A stretch of DNA of 64,000 nucleotides. It comes from Eubacterium ruminantium. GTDB lineage: Bacteria; Bacillota; Clostridia; Lachnospirales; Lachnospiraceae. The position numbers and the translations under genes were made by a program. The notes under the pieces were generated by a model. The model worked only from the letters and a program-made list of their open reading frames with translations. It made no database searches and was not told the DNA's origin. The stretch is taken from positions 51,699-115,698 of the forward strand of contig FNUU01000009.1 of assembly GCA_900108205.1 (NCBI GenBank), read 5' to 3'. Positions 53,847-63,654 of this stretch are shown here, piece by piece. Numbering within the stretch: position 1 is the stretch's first letter; the number at the start of each line of letters is the position of its first letter.

Positions 53847-54386
53847 TTGAGTAGATTAAGAGATAAATACAATAGCGAGATCAAAGACGCTATGGTAAAT
53901 AAATTCGGATATAAGAACGTAATGCAGATTCCAAAGCTCGACAAGATCGTTGTTAACATGGGCGTTGGTGAAGCAAGAGAAAACGCTAAGGTACTTGACA
54001 GCGCTGTAAAGGATCTTGAGACAATTACAGGTCAGAAGGCAGTTATTACACGTGCTAAGAAGTCAATTGCTAACTTCAAGCTTAGAGAGGGTATGCCTAT
54101 CGGATGTAAGGTAACTCTTCGTGGCGAGAGAATGTATGAGTTTGCTGACAGACTTATTAATCTTGCTCTTCCTCGTGTACGTGACTTCAGAGGTGTCAAT
54201 GGTGATGCATTTGACGGCAGAGGAAACTATGCACTTGGTATCAAGGAACAGATCATCTTCCCTGAAATCGAATATGATAAGGTTGACAAGGTAAGAGGTA
54301 TGGATATCATTTTCGTCACAACAGCAAAGACAGATGAAGAGGCACGTGAGTTACTCAGACTCTTCGGTATGCCATACAGCAGGTAA
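53847..54386 (+). CDS. rplE: 50S ribosomal protein L5
   Basis: 179 residues: [20 protein letters not shown] and the [24 protein letters not shown] region. It binds 5S rRNA and P-site tRNA. Start is TTG after AAGGAGG, an uncommon codon but well placed; the usual N-terminus ([11 protein letters not shown]) follows it directly. Confidence 0.96.
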   Translation: MSRLRDKYNSEIKDAMVNKFGYKNVMQIPKLDKIVVNMGVGEARENAKVLDSAVKDLETITGQKAVITRAKKSIANFKLREGMPIGCKVTLRGERMYEFADRLINLALPRVRDFRGVNGDAFDGRGNYALGIKEQIIFPEIEYDKVDKVRGMDIIFVTTAKTDEEARELLRLFGMPYSR

Positions 54387-54399
54387 GGAGGAGTAAACA

Positions 54400-54585
54400 A
54401 TGGCTAAGACTGCAATGAAAGTAAAGCAGCAGAGAAAACAGAAGTTCTCTACCAGAGAATACTCTCGCTGCAAGATTTGTGGAAGACCACATTCTGTTTT
54501 AAGAAAGTACGGAATCTGCAGAGTCTGCTTCCGTGAGTTAGCATATAAGGGCGAGATACCGGGCGTTAAGAAGAGCTCTTGGTAA
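54400..54585 (+). CDS. rpsZ: 30S ribosomal protein S14, zinc-type
   Basis: 61 residues with two CxxC pairs (CKICGRP and CRVCFRE), the zinc-binding C+ form. Low-zinc replacement forms lack these cysteines. ATG after AAGGAGG. Confidence 0.96.
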   Translation: MAKTAMKVKQQRKQKFSTREYSRCKICGRPHSVLRKYGICRVCFRELAYKGEIPGVKKSSW

Positions 54586-54608
54586 GATTATTTAAGGAGG
54601 CAAAAGAA

Positions 54609-55010
54609 ATGTCAATAAGCGATCCAATTGCAGATATGCTTACAAGAATCCGTAATGCAAATACTGCGAAGCATGATACAGTAGATATACCTGCATCCAA
54701 GATGAAGCAGGCGATTGCTGATATTCTTCTTAAGGAAGGATATGTAAAGGCAGTTGACGTTGTAACCGAGAATGACCGTAACATCATCAGAATCACACTT
54801 AAGTATGGTAATGATAAGAATGAAAAGGTTATCAAGGGTCTTAAGAGAATCTCTAAGCCTGGTCTTAGAATTTATTCAGACGCTGCAAACCTTCCAAAGG
54901 TTCTTGGCGGACTTGGAACAGCAATCATTTCAACAAACAAGGGTGTACTTACAGATAAGGAAGCAAGAAAAGAGAACGTTGGTGGCGAAGTTCTTGCATT
55001 CATCTGGTAA
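54609..55010 (+). CDS. rpsH: 30S ribosomal protein S8
   Basis: 133 residues starting [18 protein letters not shown], ending [17 protein letters not shown]. Primary 16S binder and known autoregulator of spc operons. The start at 54609 has AAGGAGG; an upstream in-frame ATG is not used. A large hairpin follows. Confidence 0.97.
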   Translation: MSISDPIADMLTRIRNANTAKHDTVDIPASKMKQAIADILLKEGYVKAVDVVTENDRNIIRITLKYGNDKNEKVIKGLKRISKPGLRIYSDAANLPKVLGGLGTAIISTNKGVLTDKEARKENVGGEVLAFIW

Positions 55011-55024
55011 TTACCGTTTTAAAT

Positions 55025-55066
55025 ATCTTTATTACGGCGGCAGTACTGCTGCCGTAAGATAAAGAT
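55025..55066 (+). other. large hairpin between rpsH and rplF
   Basis: Arms ATCTTTAT..TACGGCGGCAGT and ACTGCTGCCGTA..ATAAAGAT pair almost completely (two bases bulge). The weak T-tail suggests processing or partial attenuation inside the spc operon. The gap to rplF is 117 nt. Confidence 0.6.
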
Positions 55067-55127
55067 TTTATATAATAAACATAGAGTATGACGTAAAGTC
55101 ACATGAAATTATTAGGAGGTAAAGGCA

Positions 55128-55667
55128 ATGTCACGTATCGGAAGAATGCCTATCGCTATTCCGGCTGGAGTAACAGTTGATATAGCAGAAAATAACAAGG
55201 TGACAGTTAAGGGACCAAAGGGTACCCTTGAGAGAGTTCTCCCAGCTGAGATGGAGATCACAGTTGAGGGAGCAGAGATTCTTGTTAAGAGACCAAATGA
55301 CCTTAAGAGAAATAAGTCATTACACGGACTTACAAGAACTCTTATCAATAATATGGTTGTTGGTGTAACAGAAGGTTATACAAAGACCTTAGAGGTAAAC
55401 GGTGTAGGTTATAGAGCTCAGAAGCAGGGCAAGAAGCTTGTGCTTTCACTTGGATATTCACATCCTGTTGAGATCGAAGACCCAGAAGGACTTACAACTA
55501 CAGTTGAAGATAATAAGATCAAGGTTAGCGGAATTGACAAGGAAAAGGTTGGTCAGTACGCAGCAGAGATCAGATCAACACGTGCTCCTGAACCTTACAA
55601 GGGCAAGGGTATCAAGTATGATTACGAAGTTATCAGACGTAAGGTTGGTAAGACTGGTAAGAAATAA
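55128..55667 (+). CDS. rplF: 50S ribosomal protein L6
   Basis: 179 residues beginning [16 protein letters not shown]; the C-terminal [16 protein letters not shown] motif marks L6. It lies near the sarcin-ricin loop. ATG after TAGGAGG. Confidence 0.97.
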   Translation: MSRIGRMPIAIPAGVTVDIAENNKVTVKGPKGTLERVLPAEMEITVEGAEILVKRPNDLKRNKSLHGLTRTLINNMVVGVTEGYTKTLEVNGVGYRAQKQGKKLVLSLGYSHPVEIEDPEGLTTTVEDNKIKVSGIDKEKVGQYAAEIRSTRAPEPYKGKGIKYDYEVIRRKVGKTGKK

Positions 55668-55686
55668 TTAAAGGAGTGAATAAGAG

Positions 55687-56055
55687 ATGATTAAAAAGGA
55701 ATCAAGAGAAGTTATCCGTGAAAAGAAACATTTAAAGATTCGTAACCGTTTTAGCGGAACAACTGAAAGACCAAGACTTGCTGTTTACAGAAGTAATAAT
55801 CACATCTACGCTCAGATTATTGATGATACAGTTGGTAAGACCTTAGTATCTGCTTCAACACTTGAGAAGAGCGCAAAGGATGCACTTGAGAAGACAAATG
55901 ATATAGCTGCTGCTGCATATGTTGGTAAGACAGTTGCTGAGAAGGCTGCTGCTGCAGGTATCAAGCAGGTTGTTTTCGACAGAGGCGGTTTTATATATCA
56001 GGGTAAGATTAAGGCTTTAGCAGATGCAGCAAGAGAAGCTGGTCTTGAATTCTAA
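55687..56055 (+). CDS. rplR: 50S ribosomal protein L18
   Basis: 122 residues; [22 protein letters not shown] and C-terminal [26 protein letters not shown]. It binds 5S rRNA. ATG after AAAGGAG. Confidence 0.97.
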   Translation: MIKKESREVIREKKHLKIRNRFSGTTERPRLAVYRSNNHIYAQIIDDTVGKTLVSASTLEKSAKDALEKTNDIAAAAYVGKTVAEKAAAAGIKQVVFDRGGFIYQGKIKALADAAREAGLEF

Positions 56056-56075
56056 TGAAGGAGGAACATTGTCAC

Positions 56076-56585
56076 ATGAAGCGTACATTAATCGATCCAA
56101 GTTCATTGGAACTTGAAGACAGCGTAGTAACAATCAAGAGAGTTACCAAGACTGTTAAGGGTGGACGTAATATGAGATTCTCAGCACTCGTTGTTGTTGG
56201 AGATCGTAAGGGCCACGTTGGTGTTGGTATTGGTAAGGCTGTAGAAATTCCTGAAGCAATCCGCAAGGGTAAGGAAGATGCTATGAAGAACCTTATCGAA
56301 GCTCCTATAAATGAAAATGGAAGTATTCCTTACGGCTATACAGGAGAGTTCGGAAGCTCAAGAGTTCTCCTTAAGACAGCTCCACAGGGTACAGGTATCA
56401 TCGCAGGTGGTCCTGCACGTCGTGTTCTCGAGCTTGCCGGTTATAAGAATATCCGTACAAAGTCACTCGGATCAAACAACAAGCGTAACGTTGTACTTGC
56501 AACTCTTGAAGGACTTAAGGCTATCCAGAGTCCTGAGGACATCGCAAGACTTCGTGGTAAGTCAGTTGACGAGATCCTTAACTAG
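56076..56585 (+). CDS. rpsE: 30S ribosomal protein S5
   Basis: 169 residues starting [18 protein letters not shown], with double-stranded RNA-binding segment [19 protein letters not shown]. Part of the mRNA-entry helicase region. The ATG at 56076 is chosen because AAGGAGG at 56058-56064 lies upstream of it; an in-frame ATG at 56055 precedes that site. Confidence 0.96.
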   Translation: MKRTLIDPSSLELEDSVVTIKRVTKTVKGGRNMRFSALVVVGDRKGHVGVGIGKAVEIPEAIRKGKEDAMKNLIEAPINENGSIPYGYTGEFGSSRVLLKTAPQGTGIIAGGPARRVLELAGYKNIRTKSLGSNNKRNVVLATLEGLKAIQSPEDIARLRGKSVDEILN

Positions 56586-56597
56586 GAGGTAAGAGAA

Positions 56598-56780
56598 ATG
56601 GCAGATACATTAAAGGTAACACTTGTAAAGTCACCTATCGGAGCAATTCCAAAGCATAGAAAGACTGTTGCAGCTCTTGGACTTACTAAGATGCATAAGA
56701 CAGTAGAGCTTCCAAACAATGATGCTACAAAGGGCATGATTGCACAGGTAGGATATTTACTTAAGGTTGAGGAAGCATAG
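56598..56780 (+). CDS. rpmD: 50S ribosomal protein L30
   Basis: 60 residues ([20 protein letters not shown] at the start), short ferredoxin-like fold. ATG after TAGGAGG; 12 nt from rpsE. Confidence 0.96.
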   Translation: MADTLKVTLVKSPIGAIPKHRKTVAALGLTKMHKTVELPNNDATKGMIAQVGYLLKVEEA

Positions 56781-56802
56781 TCGAAAGGGAGGTTCACATT
56801 TC

Positions 56803-57243
56803 ATGGATTTATCAACATTAAAGCCAGCTGAAGGCTCTGTAACAAGAGATGATTTCAGACGTGGTCGTGGACATGGTTCAGGTAATGGCAAGACTGCAGG
56901 TAAGGGACATAAGGGACAGAAGGCTCGTTCAGGAGCTCCAAGACCTGGTTTCGAAGGTGGTCAGATGCCACTCTACAGACGTATTCCTAAGAGAGGTTTC
57001 AAGTGCAGAAACTCTAAGGAAATCGTTGCAATCAATGTAGATGTATTAAATAGATTTGAAGATGGTTCTGTAGTTACAACTGCATCACTTATTGAAGCAG
57101 GTGTTGTAAAGAACCCAAGAGATGGTGTAAAGATTTTAGGAAATGGAGAGCTCACAAAGCGTCTTACTGTTAATGTTTATGCAGTAAGCAAGGCAGCTGC
57201 TGAGAAGATAGAAGCACTCGGTGGAAAAGTTGAGGTGATGTAA
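56803..57243 (+). CDS. rplO: 50S ribosomal protein L15
   Basis: 146 residues starting [13 protein letters not shown], then the glycine-rich [20 protein letters not shown] arm that threads into 23S rRNA. The ATG at 56803 follows AAAGGGAGG; the frame is open upstream, overlapping rpmD, but without a suitable site. Confidence 0.96.
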   Translation: MDLSTLKPAEGSVTRDDFRRGRGHGSGNGKTAGKGHKGQKARSGAPRPGFEGGQMPLYRRIPKRGFKCRNSKEIVAINVDVLNRFEDGSVVTTASLIEAGVVKNPRDGVKILGNGELTKRLTVNVYAVSKAAAEKIEALGGKVEVM

Positions 57244-57244
57244 T

Positions 57245-58552
57245 ATGTTTAAAACCCTGGTTAATGCTCTTAAGATTAAAGAGATAAGAAACGGGATACT
57301 ATTTACATTATTTGTCGTATTAATTATCAGACTGGGCTCGCTTATCCCATCGCCATATATCAATCAGGAAGCTGTAAATAACTACTTCCAGAGCGATGCG
57401 TTTAATTTCTTAAATGCATTTACTGGTGGTTCATTTACACAGATGACTATATTCGCTTTGGGTGTAACTCCATACATCACATCTTCCATCATTATGCAGC
57501 TTCTTACAATTGCCATACCGGCACTTGAAGAGATGCAGAAGGACGGAGACGATGGCAGAAAGAGAATGACAGCTATCACAAGAATGGTATCAGTTATTCT
57601 TGCTGTTATCGAGAGTATCGGACTTACAATCGGTTTCAACAGAGAAAATCTTCTCACAGAGACCGGATTCAGATCAGTACTGGTTATCATCATCACACTT
57701 ACTGCAGGCAGCGCACTTGTAATGTGGCTCGGTGAAAGAATTTCAGAGAAGGGCGTTGGAAATGGTATTTCCATCATCCTTCTTGTAAATATCGTTTCAA
57801 GAATGCCAAATGATTTCAAGAACCTTTATGATATGTTCGTAAAGGGTAAGGATGTAGTTCATATGATCTACTCAATCGCAATCATTGCGGCTGTAGTAAT
57901 CCTTACAACAGTTCTTGTTATCATTCTTCAGGATGCAGAGAGAAGGATCCCTGTTTCATATGCACAGAAGATGCAGGGAAGAAGAATGGTTGGAGGAAGA
58001 AGTTCATATATTCCGCTTAAGGTTAATACCGGCGGTGTTATGCCGATTATCTTTGCTTCAACACTCCTTTCAGTTCCTTCGATTGTGATCAACCTCTTTA
58101 GTGTTCAGGTTAAGAGTACATTCTGGTCAAGAGTTCTTCAGGGGATGAGCTCTAACTACTGGTTCAGACCGGGTTACGGATATGCATATATCGGACTTGC
58201 ACTTTATATACTGCTTGTTGTATTCTTTGCATATTTCTATACTTCTATCACATTTAACCCGATGGAAGTTGCCAATAACCTTAAGAAGGGCGGCGGATTT
58301 ATACCTGGTATCAGACCTGGTAAGCCAACGCAGGAATATCTTAATAAGGTTTTGAATTATATAGTTGTTATAGGTGTAATCGGACTTATTATTGTAGCTC
58401 TTATTCCAATCTTCTTTAACGGAAGATTTTCTGCAGATGTTTCTTTCGGTGGTACATCACTTATCATTATTGTTGGTGTAATCATTGAGACAATCAAGCA
58501 GATCGAATCAAAGATGGTTGTAAGGAATTATAACGGATTCCTTAGTGAATAA
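57245..58552 (+). CDS. secY: preprotein translocase subunit SecY
   Basis: 435 residues, ten membrane helices, the channel of the Sec translocon. FTLFVVLIIRLGSLIPSPYI begins helix 1, the plug region follows with GGSFTQMTIFALGVTPYITSSI, and the cytoplasmic loop RRIPVSYAQKMQGRRM contacts SecA and the ribosome. Its start overlaps the end region of rplO (GAGGTGATG), so coupling is likely. A terminator-like hairpin follows. Confidence 0.97.
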   Translation: MFKTLVNALKIKEIRNGILFTLFVVLIIRLGSLIPSPYINQEAVNNYFQSDAFNFLNAFTGGSFTQMTIFALGVTPYITSSIIMQLLTIAIPALEEMQKDGDDGRKRMTAITRMVSVILAVIESIGLTIGFNRENLLTETGFRSVLVIIITLTAGSALVMWLGERISEKGVGNGISIILLVNIVSRMPNDFKNLYDMFVKGKDVVHMIYSIAIIAAVVILTTVLVIILQDAERRIPVSYAQKMQGRRMVGGRSSYIPLKVNTGGVMPIIFASTLLSVPSIVINLFSVQVKSTFWSRVLQGMSSNYWFRPGYGYAYIGLALYILLVVFFAYFYTSITFNPMEVANNLKKGGGFIPGIRPGKPTQEYLNKVLNYIVVIGVIGLIIVALIPIFFNGRFSADVSFGGTSLIIIVGVIIETIKQIESKMVVRNYNGFLSE

Positions 58553-58600
58553 TAAGTTTATCCGCTTCTTGCGGAAATAACTTATAACAGTAAATAGTAT

Positions 58601-58650
58601 TTAGGGGATTACAGGACATTTTGTCTTGTAATCCCTAAATTATATTTATT
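58601..58650 (+). terminator. hairpin between secY and adk, partial terminator
   Basis: TTAGGGGATTACAGGAC (58601-58617) pairs with GTCTTGTAATCCCTAA (58623-58638), with one bulge and one wobble, followed by AT-rich sequence. A smaller CCGC/GCGG hairpin precedes it at 58562-58574. adk may be read from its own promoter within 58650-58750. Confidence 0.65.
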
Positions 58651-58732
58651 TTTATGTATACGTGATATCATTTTTTTGATATTATATTAATGCGGCTGTT
58701 TTAAATGGCGGTATAAAAACAAAACGACATAG

Positions 58733-59398
<666 letters not shown>

Positions 59399-59522
59399 AA
59401 AGGATAGAAAAATACAATATTTCATTTGACAAAATCAGAAAAATGGTTAAAATGAATTGTTGTTAAGTTGTTTTGAATACAGTATATAATTTTGTGCTTC
59501 ATAAGAGGAGAAAGTAGGATTT

Positions 59523-59741
59523 ATGTCAAAAGTAGATGAAATCGAATGCGAAGGCGTTGTTATTGAGAAACTTCCAAATGCTATGTTTCAGGTTGAATTA
59601 GAGAATGGCCATCAGATTCTTGCTCATATAAGCGGTAAGCTGAGAATGAATTATATCAAGATACTTCCTGGAGATAAAGTTACGGTTGTACTTTCTCCAT
59701 ATGACCTTTCAAAGGGACGTATTACCTGGAGAGCAAAATAA
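59523..59741 (+). CDS. infA: translation initiation factor IF-1
   Basis: 72 residues beginning [21 protein letters not shown], an S1-type OB-fold that covers the A site during initiation. ATG after AGAGGAGAAAG with a longish spacer. 124 nt after adk. Confidence 0.96.
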   Translation: MSKVDEIECEGVVIEKLPNAMFQVELENGHQILAHISGKLRMNYIKILPGDKVTVVLSPYDLSKGRITWRAK

Positions 59742-59771
59742 TATAAAAGATAGATAAAATGATAAAAAAAT

Positions 59772-59820
59772 AATGCAGGCAGAATTTTACAAAAAAATAT
59801 AAAAATTCTGCTTGCATTTT
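59772..59820 (+). terminator. terminator-like hairpin after infA
   Basis: AATGCAGGCAGAATTTT (59772-59788) pairs with AAAATTCTGCTTGCATT (59802-59818), one wobble; T-rich end. Confidence 0.7.
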
Positions 59821-59966
59821 GTGTTATAAAATGTTAGAATTTTATTCCGTAGCGGGTTTACTATGCTCTTTTTGCGTGTTTTTTTATGTTTCATTTGAAA
59901 TATGCAGAAAATGCGTTGATTGAGGAGGGTGTCCGGCTAACCAGATTGTGAAAGGAGATCATTTTA

Positions 59967-60080
59967 ATGAAGGTTCGTGCATCAGTAAAACCGATTTGCG
60001 ATAAGTGCAAAGTCATTAAAAGAAAAGGCAGAATTTTAATAATCTGCGAAAATCCAAAGCACAAACAGCGTCAGGGCTAA
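59967..60080 (+). CDS. rpmJ: 50S ribosomal protein L36, zinc-type
   Basis: 37 residues, [20 protein letters not shown] then [12 protein letters not shown]. CxxC plus a further Cys and His bind zinc (C+ form). ATG after AAAGGAGATC. The gap to rpsM is 413 nt instead of a few bases. Confidence 0.96.
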   Translation: MKVRASVKPICDKCKVIKRKGRILIICENPKHKQRQG

Positions 60081-60493
60081 TTACACCTGGTGTTTACTCC
60101 AACAGGTTATAGAGAACGGTATTAACAATGCTTTATAACCTTGTCTTGTGCGTTCCGGAACAGCTGCGTTTCGGCAATTATATAGGAAGAAATGCAGAAA
60201 GGGATTCTGGAGGAGATGAACTACCGTGTTCGTCATGCGCGGCGATTGCCATAAATCTTCATGGCAATGGATGATAGAAGCGGCTGTAACAGCTCCTATA
60301 GTCATTTTTCACTGACATATATCAGTGAAGGGAGATGTTATAATTTCTATATATGGAGAACCTGTTAATCGGTATACATTTCACCTTCTGCGCCATACAG
60401 AAGTTACCAGAGGGGCAGGTCAGAGTAGTAAAGCTGAGCATTTATTTGCAGCTCAGAGAATTAATATTTGATTTAACGGAGGAAATAAGAAAT
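60081..60493. other. 413-nt gap between rpmJ and rpsM, candidate leader RNA
   Basis: No convincing gene. TTCACTGA (60308-60315) pairs with TCAGTGAA (60322-60329) just before a GGGAG and a TATAAT (60339-60344) that has no fitting -35. Other stems are possible around 60225-60300. It could be the leader of the alpha operon, which S4 regulates in other bacteria, or carry a separate promoter. Confidence 0.4.
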
Positions 60494-60862
60494 ATGGCTC
60501 GTATTTCAGGTGTAGATTTACCAAGAGAAAAACGTGTCGAGATTGGTCTTACTTATATCTATGGTATAGGTTTACCAACTTCAAAGAAGCTTCTTGCGAA
60601 GACAGGTGTTAATCCTGATACAAGAGTTCGCGATCTTACAGATGATGAAGTTAAGAAGCTTAGCGAGATGATCAATGAAACTCTTACAGTTGAAGGTGAT
60701 TTAAGAAGAGAGACAGCTCTCAACATTAAGCGTCTTCAGGAAATCGGTTGCTATCGTGGCATCCGTCACAGAAAGGGACTTCCTGTTCGTGGACAGAACA
60801 CAAAGAACAATGCACGTACACGTAAGGGACCTAAGAAGACGGTTGCTAACAAGAAGAAGTAA
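60494..60862 (+). CDS. rpsM: 30S ribosomal protein S13
   Basis: 122 residues beginning [20 protein letters not shown], ending with a basic tail ([15 protein letters not shown]). It contacts P-site tRNA and L5. The ATG at 60494 follows ACGGAGG; an upstream in-frame start has no binding site. Confidence 0.97.
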   Translation: MARISGVDLPREKRVEIGLTYIYGIGLPTSKKLLAKTGVNPDTRVRDLTDDEVKKLSEMINETLTVEGDLRRETALNIKRLQEIGCYRGIRHRKGLPVRGQNTKNNARTRKGPKKTVANKKK

Positions 60863-60885
60863 TTAAGTAGGAGGAAAGTTAAGTA

Positions 60886-61281
60886 ATGGCTGGTAAAGTT
60901 ACTAAAAAAGCTACTAAGAAGCGTAATAGAAAAGTAGTTGAGCATGGACAGGCTCACATTCAGTCTTCTTTCAATAATACAATAGTTACATTAACAGATG
61001 CTGAAGGAAATGCTCTTTCATGGGCAAGTGCAGGTGGACTTGGATTCAGAGGATCAAAGAAGTCTACACCTTATGCAGCACAGATGGCAGCTGAGACAGC
61101 AGCAAAGGCTGCTGCACCTTACGGCCTCAGAACTATTGATGTTATGGTTAAGGGACCAGGTTCAGGAAGAGAGGCAGCTATCAGAGCACTCGCAGCCTGC
61201 GGTCTTGAAGTATTAACAATTAAGGATGTTACTCCGGTTCCACATAACGGATGTCGTCCACCAAAGAGAAGAAGAGTCTGA
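60886..61281 (+). CDS. rpsK: 30S ribosomal protein S11
   Basis: 131 residues; [19 protein letters not shown] and C-terminal [18 protein letters not shown]. It lies on the 30S platform near the E site. ATG after TAGGAGG. Confidence 0.97.
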   Translation: MAGKVTKKATKKRNRKVVEHGQAHIQSSFNNTIVTLTDAEGNALSWASAGGLGFRGSKKSTPYAAQMAAETAAKAAAPYGLRTIDVMVKGPGSGREAAIRALAACGLEVLTIKDVTPVPHNGCRPPKRRRV

Positions 61282-61300
61282 TTGAGGAGGTACATATAAA

Positions 61301-61894
61301 ATGGCAATTGATAGAACCCCGGTTCTTAAGAGATGCAGATCACTCAACATGGAGCCAATGTATCTCGGCGTAAATAAGAAATCAAAGAGAAAAGCAGCAA
61401 ATGCTGGTAGAAAGATAAGCGAGTACGGACTTCAGCTTCGTGAGAAGCAGAAGGCTAAGTTCATCTATGGTGTACAGGAGAAGCCTTTCCGTAACCTTTT
61501 TGCAAAGGCTGAGAAGATGCAGGGTACTGCAGGTCCTAACCTGATGACATTACTCGAGCTTCGTCTTGACAATGTAATCTTCCGTCTTGGTTTTGCAAGA
61601 ACAAGAAGAGAAGCAAGACAGATCGTAGATCATAAGCACGTTCTTGTAAATGGCAAGTGCGTAAATATCCCTTCATACATCTTAAGCGTTGGGGATAAGA
61701 TTGAAATCAGAGAGAAGAGCAAGTCTCTTCAGAGATTTAAGGATATCACAGAAGCAAATGGAGGAATTCTTGTTCCTGCATGGCTTGATTCAAATTCAGA
61801 GACACTTAGCGGAACAGTTGTAACAAAGCCTGAGAGAGAGCAGATCGATGTACCTGTAAATGAGACTCTCATCGTCGAGTTATATTCTAAGTAA
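61301..61894 (+). CDS. rpsD: 30S ribosomal protein S4
   Basis: 197 residues with the S4 RNA-binding motif (VIFRLGFARTRREARQIVDH, then VLVNGKCVNIPSY). It nucleates 16S assembly and autoregulates the alpha operon in several bacteria. ATG after GAGGAGG, with a hairpin after the stop. Confidence 0.97.
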   Translation: MAIDRTPVLKRCRSLNMEPMYLGVNKKSKRKAANAGRKISEYGLQLREKQKAKFIYGVQEKPFRNLFAKAEKMQGTAGPNLMTLLELRLDNVIFRLGFARTRREARQIVDHKHVLVNGKCVNIPSYILSVGDKIEIREKSKSLQRFKDITEANGGILVPAWLDSNSETLSGTVVTKPEREQIDVPVNETLIVELYSK

Positions 61895-61919
61895 GATAGT
61901 TTACCGTTTATGCATTTTT

Positions 61920-61943
61920 ATAACCGGAGTATACTCCGGTTAT
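61920..61943 (+). other. perfect 24-bp palindrome between rpsD and rpoA
   Basis: ATAACCGGAGTA and its complement form a 12-bp stem with practically no loop. No T-tail, so likely a processing or pausing element inside the operon. Confidence 0.6.
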
Positions 61944-62003
61944 GCAAAACGAAATATTTTTTAGTCATTATATATAATTTCGATGTAGAAGGAGGGTAAC
62001 ACG

Positions 62004-62969
62004 GTGTTTGAATTTGAAAAACCAAGAATTGAAATAGCTGAACAATCTGATGATGATAAGTTCGGAAGATTTGTAGTTGAACCGCTCGAAAGAGGATATG
62101 GTACAACACTTGGAAATTCTCTCAGAAGAATTATGCTTTCATCACTTCCTGGAACTGCAGTTAGCTCAGTAAAGATCAAAGGCGTTCTTCATGAGTTCAG
62201 TTCTATTCCGGGTGTTAAAGAAGATGTTACAGAAATCATTCTTAACATCAAGAATCTTGTTATTAAGAACAATTCTTCATCAAATGAACCAAAGACTGCT
62301 TATATCGAAGCATCAGGAACAACTGTTGTAACTGCGGCTGATATAAAGGTTGACGGAGATATTGAAATACTCAATCCTGAACTTGTTATCGCTAATCTCA
62401 GCGGTTCTGATGCTAAGCTTGAAATGGAGCTTACAATCAGAAACGGACGTGGATATGTTAGTGCTGATAAGAATAAGGAACTTGATACAGCTATCGAGAC
62501 GATCGCTGTAGACTCTATCTATACACCTGTTGAGAGAGTAAATCTTACTGTTGAGAATACCCGTGTTGGTCAGATCACAGACTATGATAAACTCACTCTG
62601 GATGTATTTACAAATGGTTCTATAGCTCCGGACGAGGCAGTAAGCCTTGCAGCTAAGGTTCTTAGCGAGCATCTCAGCCTTTTCATTGACCTTTCTGAGA
62701 ACGCTAAAACGGCAACCGTTATTACTGAAAATGTTAAGGAAGAGCCTGTTAGTAAGACAGATATGTCTATTGACGAACTTGAGCTTTCAGTTCGTTCATA
62801 TAACTGTCTTAAGAGAGCAGGTATCAATACAGTTAAGGAACTCTGCAAGAAGACACCTGAGGATATGATGAAGGTTCGTAACCTTGGACGTAAGTCACTT
62901 GAAGAAGTTCTTGCAAAACTTAAAGAGCTTGGATTTTCTCTTAATGATGGAACTCAGGAAGAGGACTAA
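62004..62969 (+). CDS. rpoA: DNA-directed RNA polymerase subunit alpha
   Basis: 321 residues: N-terminal dimerisation domain with [23 protein letters not shown], and C-terminal domain [20 protein letters not shown] then [19 protein letters not shown], which binds UP elements and activators. GTG start after AAGGAGG. Followed by rplQ, the usual end of the alpha operon. Confidence 0.97.
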   Translation: MFEFEKPRIEIAEQSDDDKFGRFVVEPLERGYGTTLGNSLRRIMLSSLPGTAVSSVKIKGVLHEFSSIPGVKEDVTEIILNIKNLVIKNNSSSNEPKTAYIEASGTTVVTAADIKVDGDIEILNPELVIANLSGSDAKLEMELTIRNGRGYVSADKNKELDTAIETIAVDSIYTPVERVNLTVENTRVGQITDYDKLTLDVFTNGSIAPDEAVSLAAKVLSEHLSLFIDLSENAKTATVITENVKEEPVSKTDMSIDELELSVRSYNCLKRAGINTVKELCKKTPEDMMKVRNLGRKSLEEVLAKLKELGFSLNDGTQEED

Positions 62970-63063
62970 GCAATTAATCACCACTTAGGCTGAAGTCGTT
63001 AAATAATTAACGGAATTAGTAAGCATAGTGAAGACCCCTGCCGGGGTAAGGAGGAAAATTATT

Positions 63064-63600
63064 ATGGCAATGTATAGAAAACTCGGTAAGAAGTCAGATC
63101 AGAGAAAGGCACTTCTTCGTAATCAGGTAACAATGCTTCTTAATTATGGAAAGATTAAGACAACAGATGCCAGAGCAAAGGAAGTTCGTCAGATCGCTGA
63201 GCACCTTATCAAGATGGCTATCAAGGAAAAGGATAACTTCGAAGAAGTTACTGTTAAGACTAAGGTAGCAAGAAAAGATAAAGATGGCAACAGAGTAAAG
63301 AATGTTGTTGATGGTAAGAAGGTAACAGTTTTTGATGAAGTTGATAAGAAGATCAAGAAGGATCTTCCATCAAGACTTCATGCAAGACGTGAAATGCTCA
63401 AGGTTCTTTATCCTGTAACTGAGGTTCCTGCTAATGCAGCCGGTAAGAAGGCTGGTACAAAGAAGGTTGACCTTACAGATAAGCTCTTCAACGAGTATGC
63501 AGTTAAGTATGCTGGTCGTGAAGGTGGTTATACAAGAATCGTTAAGATCGGCCAGAGAAAGGGCGATGGCGCTCTTGAGGTTGTATTAGAGTTAGTATAA
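63064..63600 (+). CDS. rplQ: 50S ribosomal protein L17 (extended form)
   Basis: 178 residues. The start is normal (AMYRKLGKKSDQRKALLRNQ), and the end is typical (GYTRIVKIGQRKGDGALEVVLELV). Between them about 55 extra residues (near 75-135, with DKDGNRVKNVVDGKKV and VPANAAGKKAGTKK) lengthen the usual 115-125 residues. Such enlarged L17 proteins occur in Lachnospiraceae. The ATG at 63064 follows AAGGAGG. Confidence 0.95.
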   Translation: MAMYRKLGKKSDQRKALLRNQVTMLLNYGKIKTTDARAKEVRQIAEHLIKMAIKEKDNFEEVTVKTKVARKDKDGNRVKNVVDGKKVTVFDEVDKKIKKDLPSRLHARREMLKVLYPVTEVPANAAGKKAGTKKVDLTDKLFNEYAVKYAGREGGYTRIVKIGQRKGDGALEVVLELV

Positions 63601-63620
63601 TCATATATATATTTTATTAT

Positions 63621-63650
63621 AAAGCCACTGATGAAAGTCAGTGGCTTTTT
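63621..63650 (+). terminator. terminator of the ribosomal cluster
   Basis: AAAGCCACTGA (63621-63631) pairs with TCAGTGGCTTT (63638-63648), T5 tail. Confidence 0.92.
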
Positions 63651-63654
63651 GCGC

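Noticed and set aside
60339..60344. TATAAT in the rpmJ-rpsM gap as a promoter
   Set aside because: No acceptable -35 at 16-18 nt spacing; the place where it should be is inside a hairpin loop.
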